Positions 41,838-50,268 of a DNA stretch of 64,000 nt are shown here, piece by piece (positions within the stretch are counted from its first letter, which is position 1; the number at the start of each line of letters is the position of its first letter). A program made the translations under genes and the position numbers. Under the pieces are notes generated by a model. The model did no database searches. It was not told the DNA's origin and saw only the letters and a program-made list of their open reading frames with translations. The DNA is taken from contig CALOBA010000063.1 in assembly GCA_942491465.1 (NCBI GenBank), positions 1-64,000 of the forward strand, written 5' to 3'. This DNA comes from CALOBA01 sp942491465 (GTDB lineage Bacteria; Pseudomonadota; Gammaproteobacteria; Chromatiales; Chromatiaceae).

Positions 41838-44565
41838 AGATCTCCTGCTCCAGAAACGACGTGATTGGGTTGCCAATGGCCCCAAGTCCGGCCAGCTCGA
41901 CCTGGACCATGACCGAGGTCCCGGCGGTGGCGTCGGGGCTGTTCTTGAAGTGCCGGCCAAGCAGGCGCAGTCGCCAGCAGCATTGGCCAACCTCGATGCC
42001 GGCAAAGGCATCCATGGTCTCGCCGTGCTCCATGGAGTACAGCCAGCGCCCGACCAGCTCGACGTTGTCGCCGAAGGGCAGCCGGAACGAGACGTCGGTG
42101 TTCTCGTAGCGGTCGTCGGCGCTGTCGCCCTCGTCGAATCGGTAGGCGATGTTCAGCAGGCGCTGGCTCGGGTGCTGGTATTGCAGCTGCAGGGTGCGCT
42201 TGCCCCATTGCTCCGTGGTTGCATCGGGATCGTACTCGGCACTGGCGCGTCCGCTCCAGTGGTCGAAAAAATGGGCAGCCAGCTCGGCCGCGTAGGGAGA
42301 CGATGGGCTCGTTGCCGTGCTGTCGGAGATCTGCACGCGCCGATCGCTGAAGTAGCGGATCTGGCCCAGGCTGACTCGGAACAGCTCGGTTCCGGTGCTG
42401 CGGTCCAGGGTGCGTGAGGTTAGGGCCAGGGTGAGCTGATTGGCGTCGCCGATGCGGTCGCGCCCGGTGAAGCGGTTGCTGCGGAATAGATTGGCGAAGT
42501 TGAAGGCCAGCTCGGAGCTGTCGAACACGGGTGTGTCGGACTGATCGACGTAGGGCGTGTAGAGATAGAACAGTCGCGGTTCAAGCGTCTGCATTGCGCT
42601 GTCGCCGAGCCAACGGGTCGCGCGCTCGAAGACCAGACGTCCGTTGAGGTCGAAGGACGGGATGGCGTAGGTCGGGGTGTCGTCGCCGCCGCTGGTGTTG
42701 TCCTCCAGCGAATAGCCGGCGAGGTGCAGGTTTGCGCTGGGGATCAGGTGGCCCCAGCTGCGTTCGAAGGGCATGCTCAGCCCTGGCTGCAGGGCCAGCC
42801 GCGACCCGTGCACCTTGTGCTCGTGGGCGAAGTAGTCGTACTCGGCCTCGAGACCTGTCTCGATGCGAACGGGCAGACGCTGGGCGATCTCCCGAGGCTG
42901 CAGGGTGAGCAGGATCTGCGGCAGCCGGTTGTACGGATAGGAACTGGGCGACTGGTCCGGGTCGACGTTTTGGTACGCCTGGATGCGGGTGCGCAGGTTC
43001 CATCCGCGGCCGGAGTAGCGGATTTCGCCGTCCTGGTCGAGGTTGCGCTGGCTGGTGATGTCGAGATTGCTGCCCAGGTCCTGCAGATACTGGTCGTCGG
43101 AGACGGCGCTGAAATCCACCGCGGTGGACCATCTGCCGGCGAATCGGCCTTCCTGCTCGATGTGAACCGCCCCGCGCATGCCGCCGTCGTACTCGGCGTC
43201 GTAGGGCAGGATCTCGGCTTGGACGGTGCCGCTGTCGGCTTCTGTGAGATAGCGCAGCTCGCCGCCGAGCATCAGGCCGCGCTTGCTCATCAGTCGCGGA
43301 TAGAGCGTGGCATCCAGATTGGGCGCGATGTTCAGATAGTAAGGAACGGTCAAGTCGAAGCCGGTCTCGTTGGAGCTGCCGAAGGTCGGGATCAGGAAGC
43401 CGCTGCGCCGGCGATCGTCGAGGGGCCAGCGCAGGTAGGGGGTGTAGAGCACCGGCACGCCGCGGATGCGTATCCGGGCGTGGCGTGCGGTGCCCAGCCC
43501 GCTGTCCTGATCCAGCTCCAGGTCGCGTGCGCGCAGGCTCCAGGCATTGTTGCCGGGGCGGCAGGTGGTGTAGGTGATGTCGCGATAGCGGGTCAGCGTC
43601 GGGCTCAGCAGGTCCGCCGATTCGGCATGGCCGCGCAGGTTGATGCGCCCGCTGAAGCGATATTGGGCGTCGTCGATGTGGCCGTCGTTGCGCTCCAGAT
43701 TGAAGCGCGCGCCGGAGCCCACGATGCGCAGCCCCGGATACTCCAGGTAGGTGATCCCGGCGGTGGTGACGTCGCCGCTCGGTTGGTGATAGCGGATGGC
43801 GTCGGCCTCGATCCGCTGGCTGCCGCGCTCAAGCGTGATGCCGCCATCGAGCGTGAGGACTTGCTCGCGCTGGAGGTAGGTGACGCCCGCGGCATCGATG
43901 TCGATCGGCGTCGACGGGGTTGGCGGCGGTGGCGTCTCCGGCGGGGCGATGCCTGCCGGGGTCGGCCCGCAGAAGGGCCAGTCGAGCCCCCGATGCAGCC
44001 GAGCCTCGCGGGCCTCGGTGAGGCTGTCGACCGGGCGCCGTCCGATCCGGGAGATGCTGTCGGGGGTATCCAGGTAGCCGCGCTCACGGCCGGGATAGCT
44101 GACCGCGTACGGGCTTGGGTACTCGACGCTGCCCGGTTCCGGGATCAGCTCCGGGGGTAGGACCCACAGCGGCTCGACGCCGGGCTCCGGCGTGAATTCG
44201 GGTGTCGACGGTGCCACGCGAGACAGATACGGACTGGGGGGCTCGATCGCCAGCGCGGCGGGGTCATCGAGCATGCGCGGGGCCGGAGGGACCTCCGCCG
44301 GGGCATCCAGGCGCGTCGCGGTCGCCACCGGTGCCTGCGGCGCGCGCGCAGGCTCGCCGGTCTGCGCGGTGGCTGGTGGTGCAACGGCAGCCGTGTCCGC
44401 CGAAGCCGCCGCGAGCTGCCCGACCGGGCGAAGCTCCGCCGGCGGAGAGGCGGGCTGAGGGCATACGGCAGTGTTCTCGTCGCAGTCCCCGGTAGGCGCT
44501 GCCACCGATAGGTGACTCGCGCCGACGAGAAGGCCGCTGAAAATTAGGAGTTTCGGCAGGTGCAT
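41827..44565 (-). CDS. lptD: LPS-assembly outer membrane protein LptD with long Pro-rich N-terminus
   Basis: A 912-residue LptD that inserts lipopolysaccharide into the outer leaflet together with LptE. A signal peptide (MHLPKLLIFSGLLVGASHLSVA) is followed by about 190 proline- and alanine-rich residues not typical of short LptDs. The jellyroll domain (GVTYLQREQVLTLDGGI) and the beta-barrel follow, with conserved IRGVPVLYTPYLRWPLDDRRRSGFLIP and C-terminal LLGRHFKNSPDATAGTSVMVQVELAGLG. Two N-terminal cysteines (CDENTAVC) may contribute to the disulfide rearrangement known for LptD. surA and pdxA follow on the same strand; amgK is divergent. Confidence 0.95.
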   Translation of the reverse strand: MHLPKLLIFSGLLVGASHLSVAAPTGDCDENTAVCPQPASPPAELRPVGQLAAASADTAAVAPPATAQTGEPARAPQAPVATATRLDAPAEVPPAPRMLDDPAALAIEPPSPYLSRVAPSTPEFTPEPGVEPLWVLPPELIPEPGSVEYPSPYAVSYPGRERGYLDTPDSISRIGRRPVDSLTEAREARLHRGLDWPFCGPTPAGIAPPETPPPPTPSTPIDIDAAGVTYLQREQVLTLDGGITLERGSQRIEADAIRYHQPSGDVTTAGITYLEYPGLRIVGSGARFNLERNDGHIDDAQYRFSGRINLRGHAESADLLSPTLTRYRDITYTTCRPGNNAWSLRARDLELDQDSGLGTARHARIRIRGVPVLYTPYLRWPLDDRRRSGFLIPTFGSSNETGFDLTVPYYLNIAPNLDATLYPRLMSKRGLMLGGELRYLTEADSGTVQAEILPYDAEYDGGMRGAVHIEQEGRFAGRWSTAVDFSAVSDDQYLQDLGSNLDITSQRNLDQDGEIRYSGRGWNLRTRIQAYQNVDPDQSPSSYPYNRLPQILLTLQPREIAQRLPVRIETGLEAEYDYFAHEHKVHGSRLALQPGLSMPFERSWGHLIPSANLHLAGYSLEDNTSGGDDTPTYAIPSFDLNGRLVFERATRWLGDSAMQTLEPRLFYLYTPYVDQSDTPVFDSSELAFNFANLFRSNRFTGRDRIGDANQLTLALTSRTLDRSTGTELFRVSLGQIRYFSDRRVQISDSTATSPSSPYAAELAAHFFDHWSGRASAEYDPDATTEQWGKRTLQLQYQHPSQRLLNIAYRFDEGDSADDRYENTDVSFRLPFGDNVELVGRWLYSMEHGETMDAFAGIEVGQCCWRLRLLGRHFKNSPDATAGTSVMVQVELAGLGAIGNPITSFLEQEIYDY

Positions 44566-44722
44566 CGGCTGGCCCGGCCTTTGGATTCGCCCGCTCCAGG
44601 GTGCGGTGCGGTGTCGGACGATCCCGGCTTCGACAAACGCGTACAATCGCACATTTGTCGACTGGCATCAATCATATCGTCCGGGACCTGTTGCCGGGCT
44701 CCGCTATTGTTGGAGGTTTATC

Positions 44723-45727
44723 TTGTCCGATCGAAGGCCGCAGCTCGAAGCTTGGCTCCAAGCGGTGCGCGGTGCGCCGCCGGTGGATCTGCGCCGGGCC
44801 TCGTCTGATGCCAGCAGTCGTCAGTACTGGCGCCTGGGGCGCGGCAGGGATACGCTCATCGCCGTTGATGCACCGCCACCGCAGGAGGATGTCGAGCGTT
44901 TTGTACGCTTGGCGCGGGAGTTGCGCACGATCGGTCTCAATGCGCCCGAGGTGTTTGCCCAAGATAGCGAACGCGGCTTTTTGCTGCTCGGCGACCTGGG
45001 CCGACGTGCCTATCTGGATTGTCTCGACGAGCAGAGTGCCGATCGCCTCTACGGGGACGCCATCCGTGCCTTGATCAGGCTGCAGACCGCCGGACCGCGC
45101 AACGGTCTGCCTGACTACGATGCCGCCTTCCTTCGCCGCGAGCTTGCCTTGTTCGACGAATGGCTGATCGGCGCCCTGCTGTCGCAGCCGCTGACGCCGG
45201 CCCAACGCCGCGTGTTGGACGACGCCTACGCGCTGCTGGTCGAAAACGCCTTGGAGCAGCCGCGGGTCTGCGTGCATCGCGACTACCATTCACGCAATCT
45301 CATGCTGACCGATCGGGCCAATCCGGGCATCCTCGATTTTCAGGATGCAGTGATCGGTCCGGTGACCTATGACCTGGCCTCGCTGCTCAAGGACTGTTAT
45401 ATCCGTTGGCCGCGCGCGAGGCTCGAGGGCTGGGTTGGGGTCTGGGTGGACCAGGCGATCGATGCCGGGGTGCTGCTGGCCGAACATAAGCCGCGGGTGC
45501 CGCGCTGGCTCGACCTGATGGGGGCGCAACGTCATCTGAAGGCCGCCGGGATCTTTGCGCGGCTGGCGCTGCGCGACGGTAAGCCCTCGTATCTGGCGGA
45601 TCTGCCGCGCACGCTCGGCTATCTTGCCGAGCTCGACGGGTATGTCGGGGAGATGGCCGACCTGACGGCACTGATCCGCGAGCTGATCCTGCCGGCCTGT
45701 GAGCGTGCCTGCGCCGTCCCCCGTTAG
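44723..45727 (+). CDS. amgK: Aminoglycoside-phosphotransferase-family kinase (AmgK-like)
   Basis: A 334-residue kinase with the APH-type catalytic loop CVHRDYHSRNLML and the metal-binding ILDFQDAVIGPVTYDL. In Pseudomonas the gene next to lptD encodes AmgK, the N-acetylmuramate/N-acetylglucosamine anomeric kinase of the cell-wall recycling pathway that continues with MurU; the same divergent lptD neighbourhood supports this name. The TTG at 44723 is preferred because TGGAGG lies six bases before it, though an in-frame ATG at 44606 would add 39 residues without conservation. murU is not downstream here. Confidence 0.8.
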   Translation: MSDRRPQLEAWLQAVRGAPPVDLRRASSDASSRQYWRLGRGRDTLIAVDAPPPQEDVERFVRLARELRTIGLNAPEVFAQDSERGFLLLGDLGRRAYLDCLDEQSADRLYGDAIRALIRLQTAGPRNGLPDYDAAFLRRELALFDEWLIGALLSQPLTPAQRRVLDDAYALLVENALEQPRVCVHRDYHSRNLMLTDRANPGILDFQDAVIGPVTYDLASLLKDCYIRWPRARLEGWVGVWVDQAIDAGVLLAEHKPRVPRWLDLMGAQRHLKAAGIFARLALRDGKPSYLADLPRTLGYLAELDGYVGEMADLTALIRELILPACERACAVPR

Positions 45728-45741
45728 AGGGACGTTCCGGG

Positions 45742-46815
45742 CTAGGCGGACCGCTGCGATCTCGGCGCCAATCGGCGCAGCGTTTTCCGTCCCAGGTGGG
45801 CTGCGAGCAGACCCGGCGGCATCCGCAGCCAATGCGAGCGCAGGTAGAGCAGGCCGAGGCTCAGCCGAGGTGGACGCCGATAAGGATAAGCGGGTGTCAA
45901 GGCGCGTTGCAGCAAGCCGTTGACCAGTGCCTTGCCGAGACGTCCCGGGACTTCGCGGTCGAGCGTGCGGAGGATTGGCTGCGGGATCGGCGTATCCAGC
46001 AGGGTGTGGGCCGTGTTCAGTGCGTAGGAGAGCGGGCGGGTGAGCTCAAGCTGTCCGGCGCGCTCCAGGAGTCTGTCCCAGAAGTGCGGGTCGCGGCCGA
46101 AGTCCGAGGCCATGTCGTGGATATCGAGCAGATCGCGCAGGTTGCCGTCGATCTCGCTGTCTTGAAAGCCGTGGGCCGTGCTGTGCAGGAGCATATCCGG
46201 CGGGCTCGGAATCAGGAACGGCGGTATGACGCCTTGGCCTGCCTGCTGCCAGATCAGCGTCGGGTCCGGGTGCAGTCGACTGGACAGCGGTAGGATGCCG
46301 TGGTGCACGTCCAGCTCGACGCCGCGCTCGGGGTGCCGCAGCGGCGGGATCTCATGCATCCAGCGTCGATAGTATTCCTGGTCGTAGGCGTTGGGCGTGC
46401 TGCCCTCCCAGCCCGCGGCGCGCAGTGTCCGCTCGACATCGGCGAGCCTGTCCCGAGGGATCAGGATGTCGAGGTCGGCGAAGACGCGCCCGCGCGCCAG
46501 CGGTAGCTCCGCGAGCAGGTAGGCGGCGCCCTTGAGCGCCATGATCGGGGTGTCGACGTCGGCCAATGCCTTGCGGAGCTTGCGCAGCTCAAGGCGCGTT
46601 CTTGCTTGGATGAACTGCGGATAGAAACGCTGTGCAGCCAGCTCGCGCCAGGCGCGCGGCGGGCAATGGTCGATCAGGCCATGGTCTTCGATCAGCCAGC
46701 TGACGCGGGCACTCAGACGTTGGGAGCGGATCTCGCGCATCAGCAGATCCCAGTCGGATAATGCCAAGCGCTCGATGCTCGCCGGTGCCCGCAGCAGCCG
46801 CAGCAGCAGGCTCAT
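45742..46815 (-). CDS. Nucleotidyltransferase family protein of the HprK-related-A system
   Basis: A 357-residue protein with the DNA polymerase beta-like nucleotidyltransferase fold of the NTP_transf_5 type. Key residues are the LKG at 94-96, the metal-binding FADLDILIP around 112-120, and a second acidic motif GVELDVHHGILP. Helical C-terminal half. Its ATG overlaps the stop of the HprK-related gene (46812-46815), so the two are translationally coupled. NCBI-style families pair this nucleotidyltransferase with HprK-related kinase A and a PqqD-like protein. It may transfer an NMP to a peptide or protein substrate; that is inference. Confidence 0.82.
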   Translation of the reverse strand: MSLLLRLLRAPASIERLALSDWDLLMREIRSQRLSARVSWLIEDHGLIDHCPPRAWRELAAQRFYPQFIQARTRLELRKLRKALADVDTPIMALKGAAYLLAELPLARGRVFADLDILIPRDRLADVERTLRAAGWEGSTPNAYDQEYYRRWMHEIPPLRHPERGVELDVHHGILPLSSRLHPDPTLIWQQAGQGVIPPFLIPSPPDMLLHSTAHGFQDSEIDGNLRDLLDIHDMASDFGRDPHFWDRLLERAGQLELTRPLSYALNTAHTLLDTPIPQPILRTLDREVPGRLGKALVNGLLQRALTPAYPYRRPPRLSLGLLYLRSHWLRMPPGLLAAHLGRKTLRRLAPRSQRSA

Positions 46816-47672
46816 TGTGGTTTCAGACCGGTGATGTCGTCGATGGCGGCGATGGCGGCGTCCAGATCTCCATACTCCAGGCTTGCGCAGTGGCAGTCGC
46901 GGATCAGCTGGCTCAGGCGGTCGAACCCGGCAGCCCCGAGCAGCCGATAGTTGAAGGCGTTGTGGGACAATCGGGTGAAGGCCAGGCTCTTTTCGAGGGC
47001 TTTGACGCGCACGTCGAGGCCCGCGATGTAGCGCGGAAACAGGATCCAAGTCGGCTTGGCCGTCTGGGCTTGCCGATCCAGGCTTGCGTGCGGGGGGCGA
47101 AGATGGGCCACGGTGCCCTTGCGTGTCTTCTCGAAGCGAGGGCCGATCTCATCGACAAGTCCGCGCTCCGCAATCAGCGCGATGGAGCGGTTCTTCAGCG
47201 GGATGGCGCGGGGCAGGGGATGTAGCTGCCCGGTCTGATGATCGACCAGCCCGATCTCATCGGTCAGAAAGCGCCAGCTCGAGCGGCTCATCGCCGCGCA
47301 CAGGGTACTCTTTCCGGCGCCGGGCATCGCCGGCAGGATGAGGGCGCGTCCGCCCCTTTCCAGCACGCCGGCGTGCAGCATCAGATACTGTTGGGCGCGC
47401 ATGGCGATGGTCCAGTTGAGGCCCCATTCGAGGGTCGGAAAGGCGTGGCTGGCCGGGTAGGGCTCGAAGGGCGTGGCCTGCTCCATGCGAAAGCGCACCT
47501 GCGGACGCCACCAACGGCGCAGTCCGCGCGGCCGGACGACGGCGACGTTCAGCTCGATGACATCATCGGGAATCGGGGCAATGACGTCGCCATAGCACCA
47601 CGACAGCAATCGGATCAGCTCCGGGAGGTCGGTATCGAGGCGGACCGTAAATGGGCCGGTCCGGAATGTCAT
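46812..47672 (-). CDS. HprK-related kinase A
   Basis: A ~286-residue kinase related to HPr kinase/phosphorylase. The P-loop PAMPGAGKST is at about residues 115-123, with an upstream LHAGVLE segment and a later LTDEIGLVDHQTG region with acidic residues. There is no HPr-specific C-terminal block, and no HPr gene nearby. Start choice: ATG 47672 follows the upstream gene's stop by about 40 bases; GTG at 47681 and ATG at 47756 are alternatives. Members of this family occur with PqqD-like and nucleotidyltransferase partners in poorly characterised clusters that resemble peptide-modification systems. Confidence 0.8.
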   Translation of the reverse strand: MTFRTGPFTVRLDTDLPELIRLLSWCYGDVIAPIPDDVIELNVAVVRPRGLRRWWRPQVRFRMEQATPFEPYPASHAFPTLEWGLNWTIAMRAQQYLMLHAGVLERGGRALILPAMPGAGKSTLCAAMSRSSWRFLTDEIGLVDHQTGQLHPLPRAIPLKNRSIALIAERGLVDEIGPRFEKTRKGTVAHLRPPHASLDRQAQTAKPTWILFPRYIAGLDVRVKALEKSLAFTRLSHNAFNYRLLGAAGFDRLSQLIRDCHCASLEYGDLDAAIAAIDDITGLKPQ

Positions 47673-47712
47673 GCTGCGCACGGTTCGGGTGATTGGCGCT
47701 CTCGGCCTTCGG

Positions 47713-48030
47713 TCAGCGGGCGTGCTCGCCGAGCTCGGGGTCATTGGTCTCGGCAATCTCCTCGATCAGCTCCAATGCCGCGAGGGAACTCAGCACCGAG
47801 CAGACCTTGTGTTGCCAGTCGTTGGTATTGTCGGTCTCGCAAAGTGTTGCCAGCTCCTGCGCGAGGCGCCCGGAGGTTGACGGTCCCGCCTGCAGGAGTT
47901 GCAGGGTGGATGCCGGCAGCTCGCTCAGGATATGCGTCTCGCCGGTATCCCCATTGAACAGCGAGTAATCGATCGGCCAGGCCTGCCAGCGCAGCTGCTT
48001 CGGTGCGCACAGTCGCCATCTGCTTACCAT
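47713..48030 (-). CDS. PqqD-like peptide-chaperone protein of the HprK-related-A system
   Basis: A 105-residue small protein. Its layout fits PqqD-family proteins (RiPP recognition elements): an N-terminal ~30 residues including WRLCAPKQLRWQAWPIDYSLFNGDTGETHILSELPASTLQLL, then helices with LATLCETDNTNDWQHKVCSVLSSLAALELIE. In the HprK-related-A families the matching protein is called a PqqD family peptide chaperone. It follows the Tat-exported protein gene (87 bases gap) and precedes the kinase gene. Confidence 0.72.
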   Translation of the reverse strand: MVSRWRLCAPKQLRWQAWPIDYSLFNGDTGETHILSELPASTLQLLQAGPSTSGRLAQELATLCETDNTNDWQHKVCSVLSSLAALELIEEIAETNDPELGEHAR

Positions 48031-48117
48031 GGGAGGCTCCCCGCTCGGCCTTGGCCGGGCGGCAGCCGCCGGCGCCGATAGATCGATGTCGGGCCTGAGC
48101 AGGTCGGCATTGCCGCG

Positions 48118-48762
48118 TCAGGTGCACGTAACGTCATTCGGGTTGGCGATGACCGAGCAGAGGCAGGTCTGGGCCAGCGCTGTATCGCCTCCTGGTCCAA
48201 TTTCACGCACCACGATCGGATAGACGCAGCGGTCCGCGGGATCTGTGGGGGGGGTGCCGGTGTCGGCGCAGTTCAGGACACCCGTTGGAGGATTGCCAAT
48301 GGGCTTGTAAAACTGGAGTACCTGCACTGCTTCGGACCCTAGCAGGGTGTATGGCGGATCAGTCGGTGCCTGCGCAAGCTCCGTTGCAGGCAGAGACTCG
48401 TCGTCCGCGTTAGTGCCGCTGACCACGTACTCCCAGTAGGTTGTAGACTGATCCGAGGCGGTAATGGTGTAGACCTTGACTCGCACGGGAGGTTGGGGCT
48501 CAAGCCTTATGTAGGTTGTCAGCGTGGCGTTTCGAACGACCCAGCCCTCTTCCCAACCGGCCCCGGATGTGGGATTTGGGTTGACGTTCGTGGGGACGCC
48601 GGCGTCGCTTTCGTCCTTGCTCGTTACCAGGCATTGGGACACGCTTGCCTGTGCCAGCGCCGCTCCGGACGGCAGCGTCGCGATCAGCGGTGCCGCTTGC
48701 GCGGCATGCTTCATGAGCCGCCGCCGAGAAGAATCAAAACGTGGGCGATTGAAGTTCGACAT
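48118..48762 (-). CDS. Tat-exported protein, candidate substrate of the HprK-related-A cluster
   Basis: A 214-residue protein with a twin-arginine leader: SSRRRLMKHAAQAAPLIATL, an RR followed by a hydrophobic stretch and a cleavage site near AALAQA. The mature part is rich in Thr/Pro/Asp and has six cysteines (QCL, NCA, RCV, TCLCS and a C-terminal TCT), with the last three clustered near the C-terminus. No domain is recognised. It is the first gene of the four-gene cluster with the PqqD-like, kinase and nucleotidyltransferase genes, and a sigma-54-like promoter lies 65 bases upstream. It is the obvious substrate candidate, by position only. Confidence 0.6.
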   Translation of the reverse strand: MSNFNRPRFDSSRRRLMKHAAQAAPLIATLPSGAALAQASVSQCLVTSKDESDAGVPTNVNPNPTSGAGWEEGWVVRNATLTTYIRLEPQPPVRVKVYTITASDQSTTYWEYVVSGTNADDESLPATELAQAPTDPPYTLLGSEAVQVLQFYKPIGNPPTGVLNCADTGTPPTDPADRCVYPIVVREIGPGGDTALAQTCLCSVIANPNDVTCT

Positions 48763-48826
48763 AGTAGGTTGACCGTGGGGATACCGTCGCCGTTCTCTTA
48801 CAGATGAATCCTGATGTGCTTGCCCT

Positions 48827-48843
48827 AAGCATGATTCATGCCT
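48827..48843 (-). promoter_or_regulatory. Sigma-54-like, palindromic promoter element
   Basis: AGGCATGAATCATGCTT on the minus strand has GG and GC ten bases apart as in -24/-12 promoters, 64 bases upstream of the Tat-protein start. It also contains a 13-base palindrome GCATGAATCATGC, so an operator for a dimeric repressor is an alternative reading. Confidence 0.4.
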
Positions 48844-48996
48844 GAAATTCGCAGATAGCTGAAAAAACTCAATATCTTCGAGTCGGGATTGATGGCGTGC
48901 AGCGGTGATTGTAAAGAATGCTGACACCTTGTCGGCCACCGATAGCGCGGTGCTGCGATGCTTTCGCCGCACCTGCGGTCCGGCTCGGCGTCCACG

Positions 48997-50268
48997 CTAC
49001 AGGGCTCGGTGACCGATGTCACGGCGAAAGTAGGCGTCCGCGAAGCGGATGCCGGTGATGAGGTCGTAGGCGCCATCTCGGGCAGCCGCAATATCGTTAC
49101 CGATCGCGGTGGCGCAGAGTACGCGACCGCCAGCGGTTACCAGGCGATCCCCATCAAGACGCGTTCCGGCGTGAAACACCTGCCGGTCCGGGCCGGGGGC
49201 CGCATCCGTGCCCTCGATGAGGTGGCCTTTGGCGTAGTCGCCGGGGTAGCCCCCTGCGGCCATGACCACGCCCAGCGCCGGGCGCGGGTCCCAATCGGCC
49301 TTGACCTGATCCAGGCGCCCGTCGAGGGCGGCCAGGCAGAGGGTGACCAAGTCTGAGCGCAGCCGCATCAGAATAGGCTGCGTCTCAGGGTCACCGAGGC
49401 GGCAATTGTATTCCAAGACGCGGGGTGTGCCGTCGTCGGCGATCATCAGACCCGCGTACAGGAAGCCGCGATAGGGCATTCCCTCGGCCGCCAAGCCGGC
49501 AACGGTGGGGCCGATGACCTCGTCCATGATCCGCTGATGCAGCGCCGCGGTGACCACGGGTGCTGGGGAATAGGCGCCCATGCCGCCGGTGTTCGGGCCT
49601 TGGTCGCCGTCGTCGCGGGCCTTGTGGTCCTGCGATGTGGCCAACGGCAGGACATGCTCGCCGTCGACCAGAACGATGAAGCTCGCCTCTTCGCCGCGCA
49701 GCATCTCCTCGATGACCACCCGCTGGCCGGCTGTACCGAAGCGACCGGCGCCGAGCATATCCTCGATGGCCGCCTCGGCGCTCGCCATGTCGTCGGCGAG
49801 GATGACGCCCTTGCCCGCGGCGAGCCCATCGGCCTTGATGACGATCGGCGCGCCGACCTCGTGCAGATAGGCCAGCGCCTCGGAACGTTCCGTGAAGCTG
49901 CCGTAGGCGGCCGTGGGTATGTCATGTCGCGCGAGGAATGCCTTGGTGAATGCCTTTGAGCCCTCAAGCCGCGCCGCGGATTGGCTGGGGCCGAAGCAAG
50001 GCAGGCCGGCGGCATTGAAGGCGTCGACGATCCCGGCGACCAGCGGGGCCTCGGGGCCGATGATGGTCAGGCCGACGGCGTGCTCGCGGGCGAACTGCAC
50101 CAGCGCCGGGATGTCGGTCGCCGGGATCGGCACATTCTCGCAACCGGCCTCAGTGGCCGTTCCGCCATTGCCCGGGGCCACGTAGACGCGCTCCGCCCGG
50201 GGCGATTGGGCCGCTTTCCAGGCCAGGGCGTGCTCGCGCCCGCCATTGCCGATGATCAGAATATTCAT
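48997..50268 (-). CDS. purD: Phosphoribosylamine-glycine ligase
   Basis: A 423-residue GAR synthetase, third step of purine synthesis. The ATP-grasp motifs are clear: MNILIIGNGGREHALAWKAA, GPEAPLVAGI, VIKADGLAAGKGVILAD and GGMGAYSPAPVV, and EYNCRLGDPETQP near the metal site. It is the last gene of purH-lpxA-purD; its ATG overlaps the lpxA stop by four bases. Confidence 0.96.
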   Translation of the reverse strand: MNILIIGNGGREHALAWKAAQSPRAERVYVAPGNGGTATEAGCENVPIPATDIPALVQFAREHAVGLTIIGPEAPLVAGIVDAFNAAGLPCFGPSQSAARLEGSKAFTKAFLARHDIPTAAYGSFTERSEALAYLHEVGAPIVIKADGLAAGKGVILADDMASAEAAIEDMLGAGRFGTAGQRVVIEEMLRGEEASFIVLVDGEHVLPLATSQDHKARDDGDQGPNTGGMGAYSPAPVVTAALHQRIMDEVIGPTVAGLAAEGMPYRGFLYAGLMIADDGTPRVLEYNCRLGDPETQPILMRLRSDLVTLCLAALDGRLDQVKADWDPRPALGVVMAAGGYPGDYAKGHLIEGTDAAPGPDRQVFHAGTRLDGDRLVTAGGRVLCATAIGNDIAAARDGAYDLITGIRFADAYFRRDIGHRAL

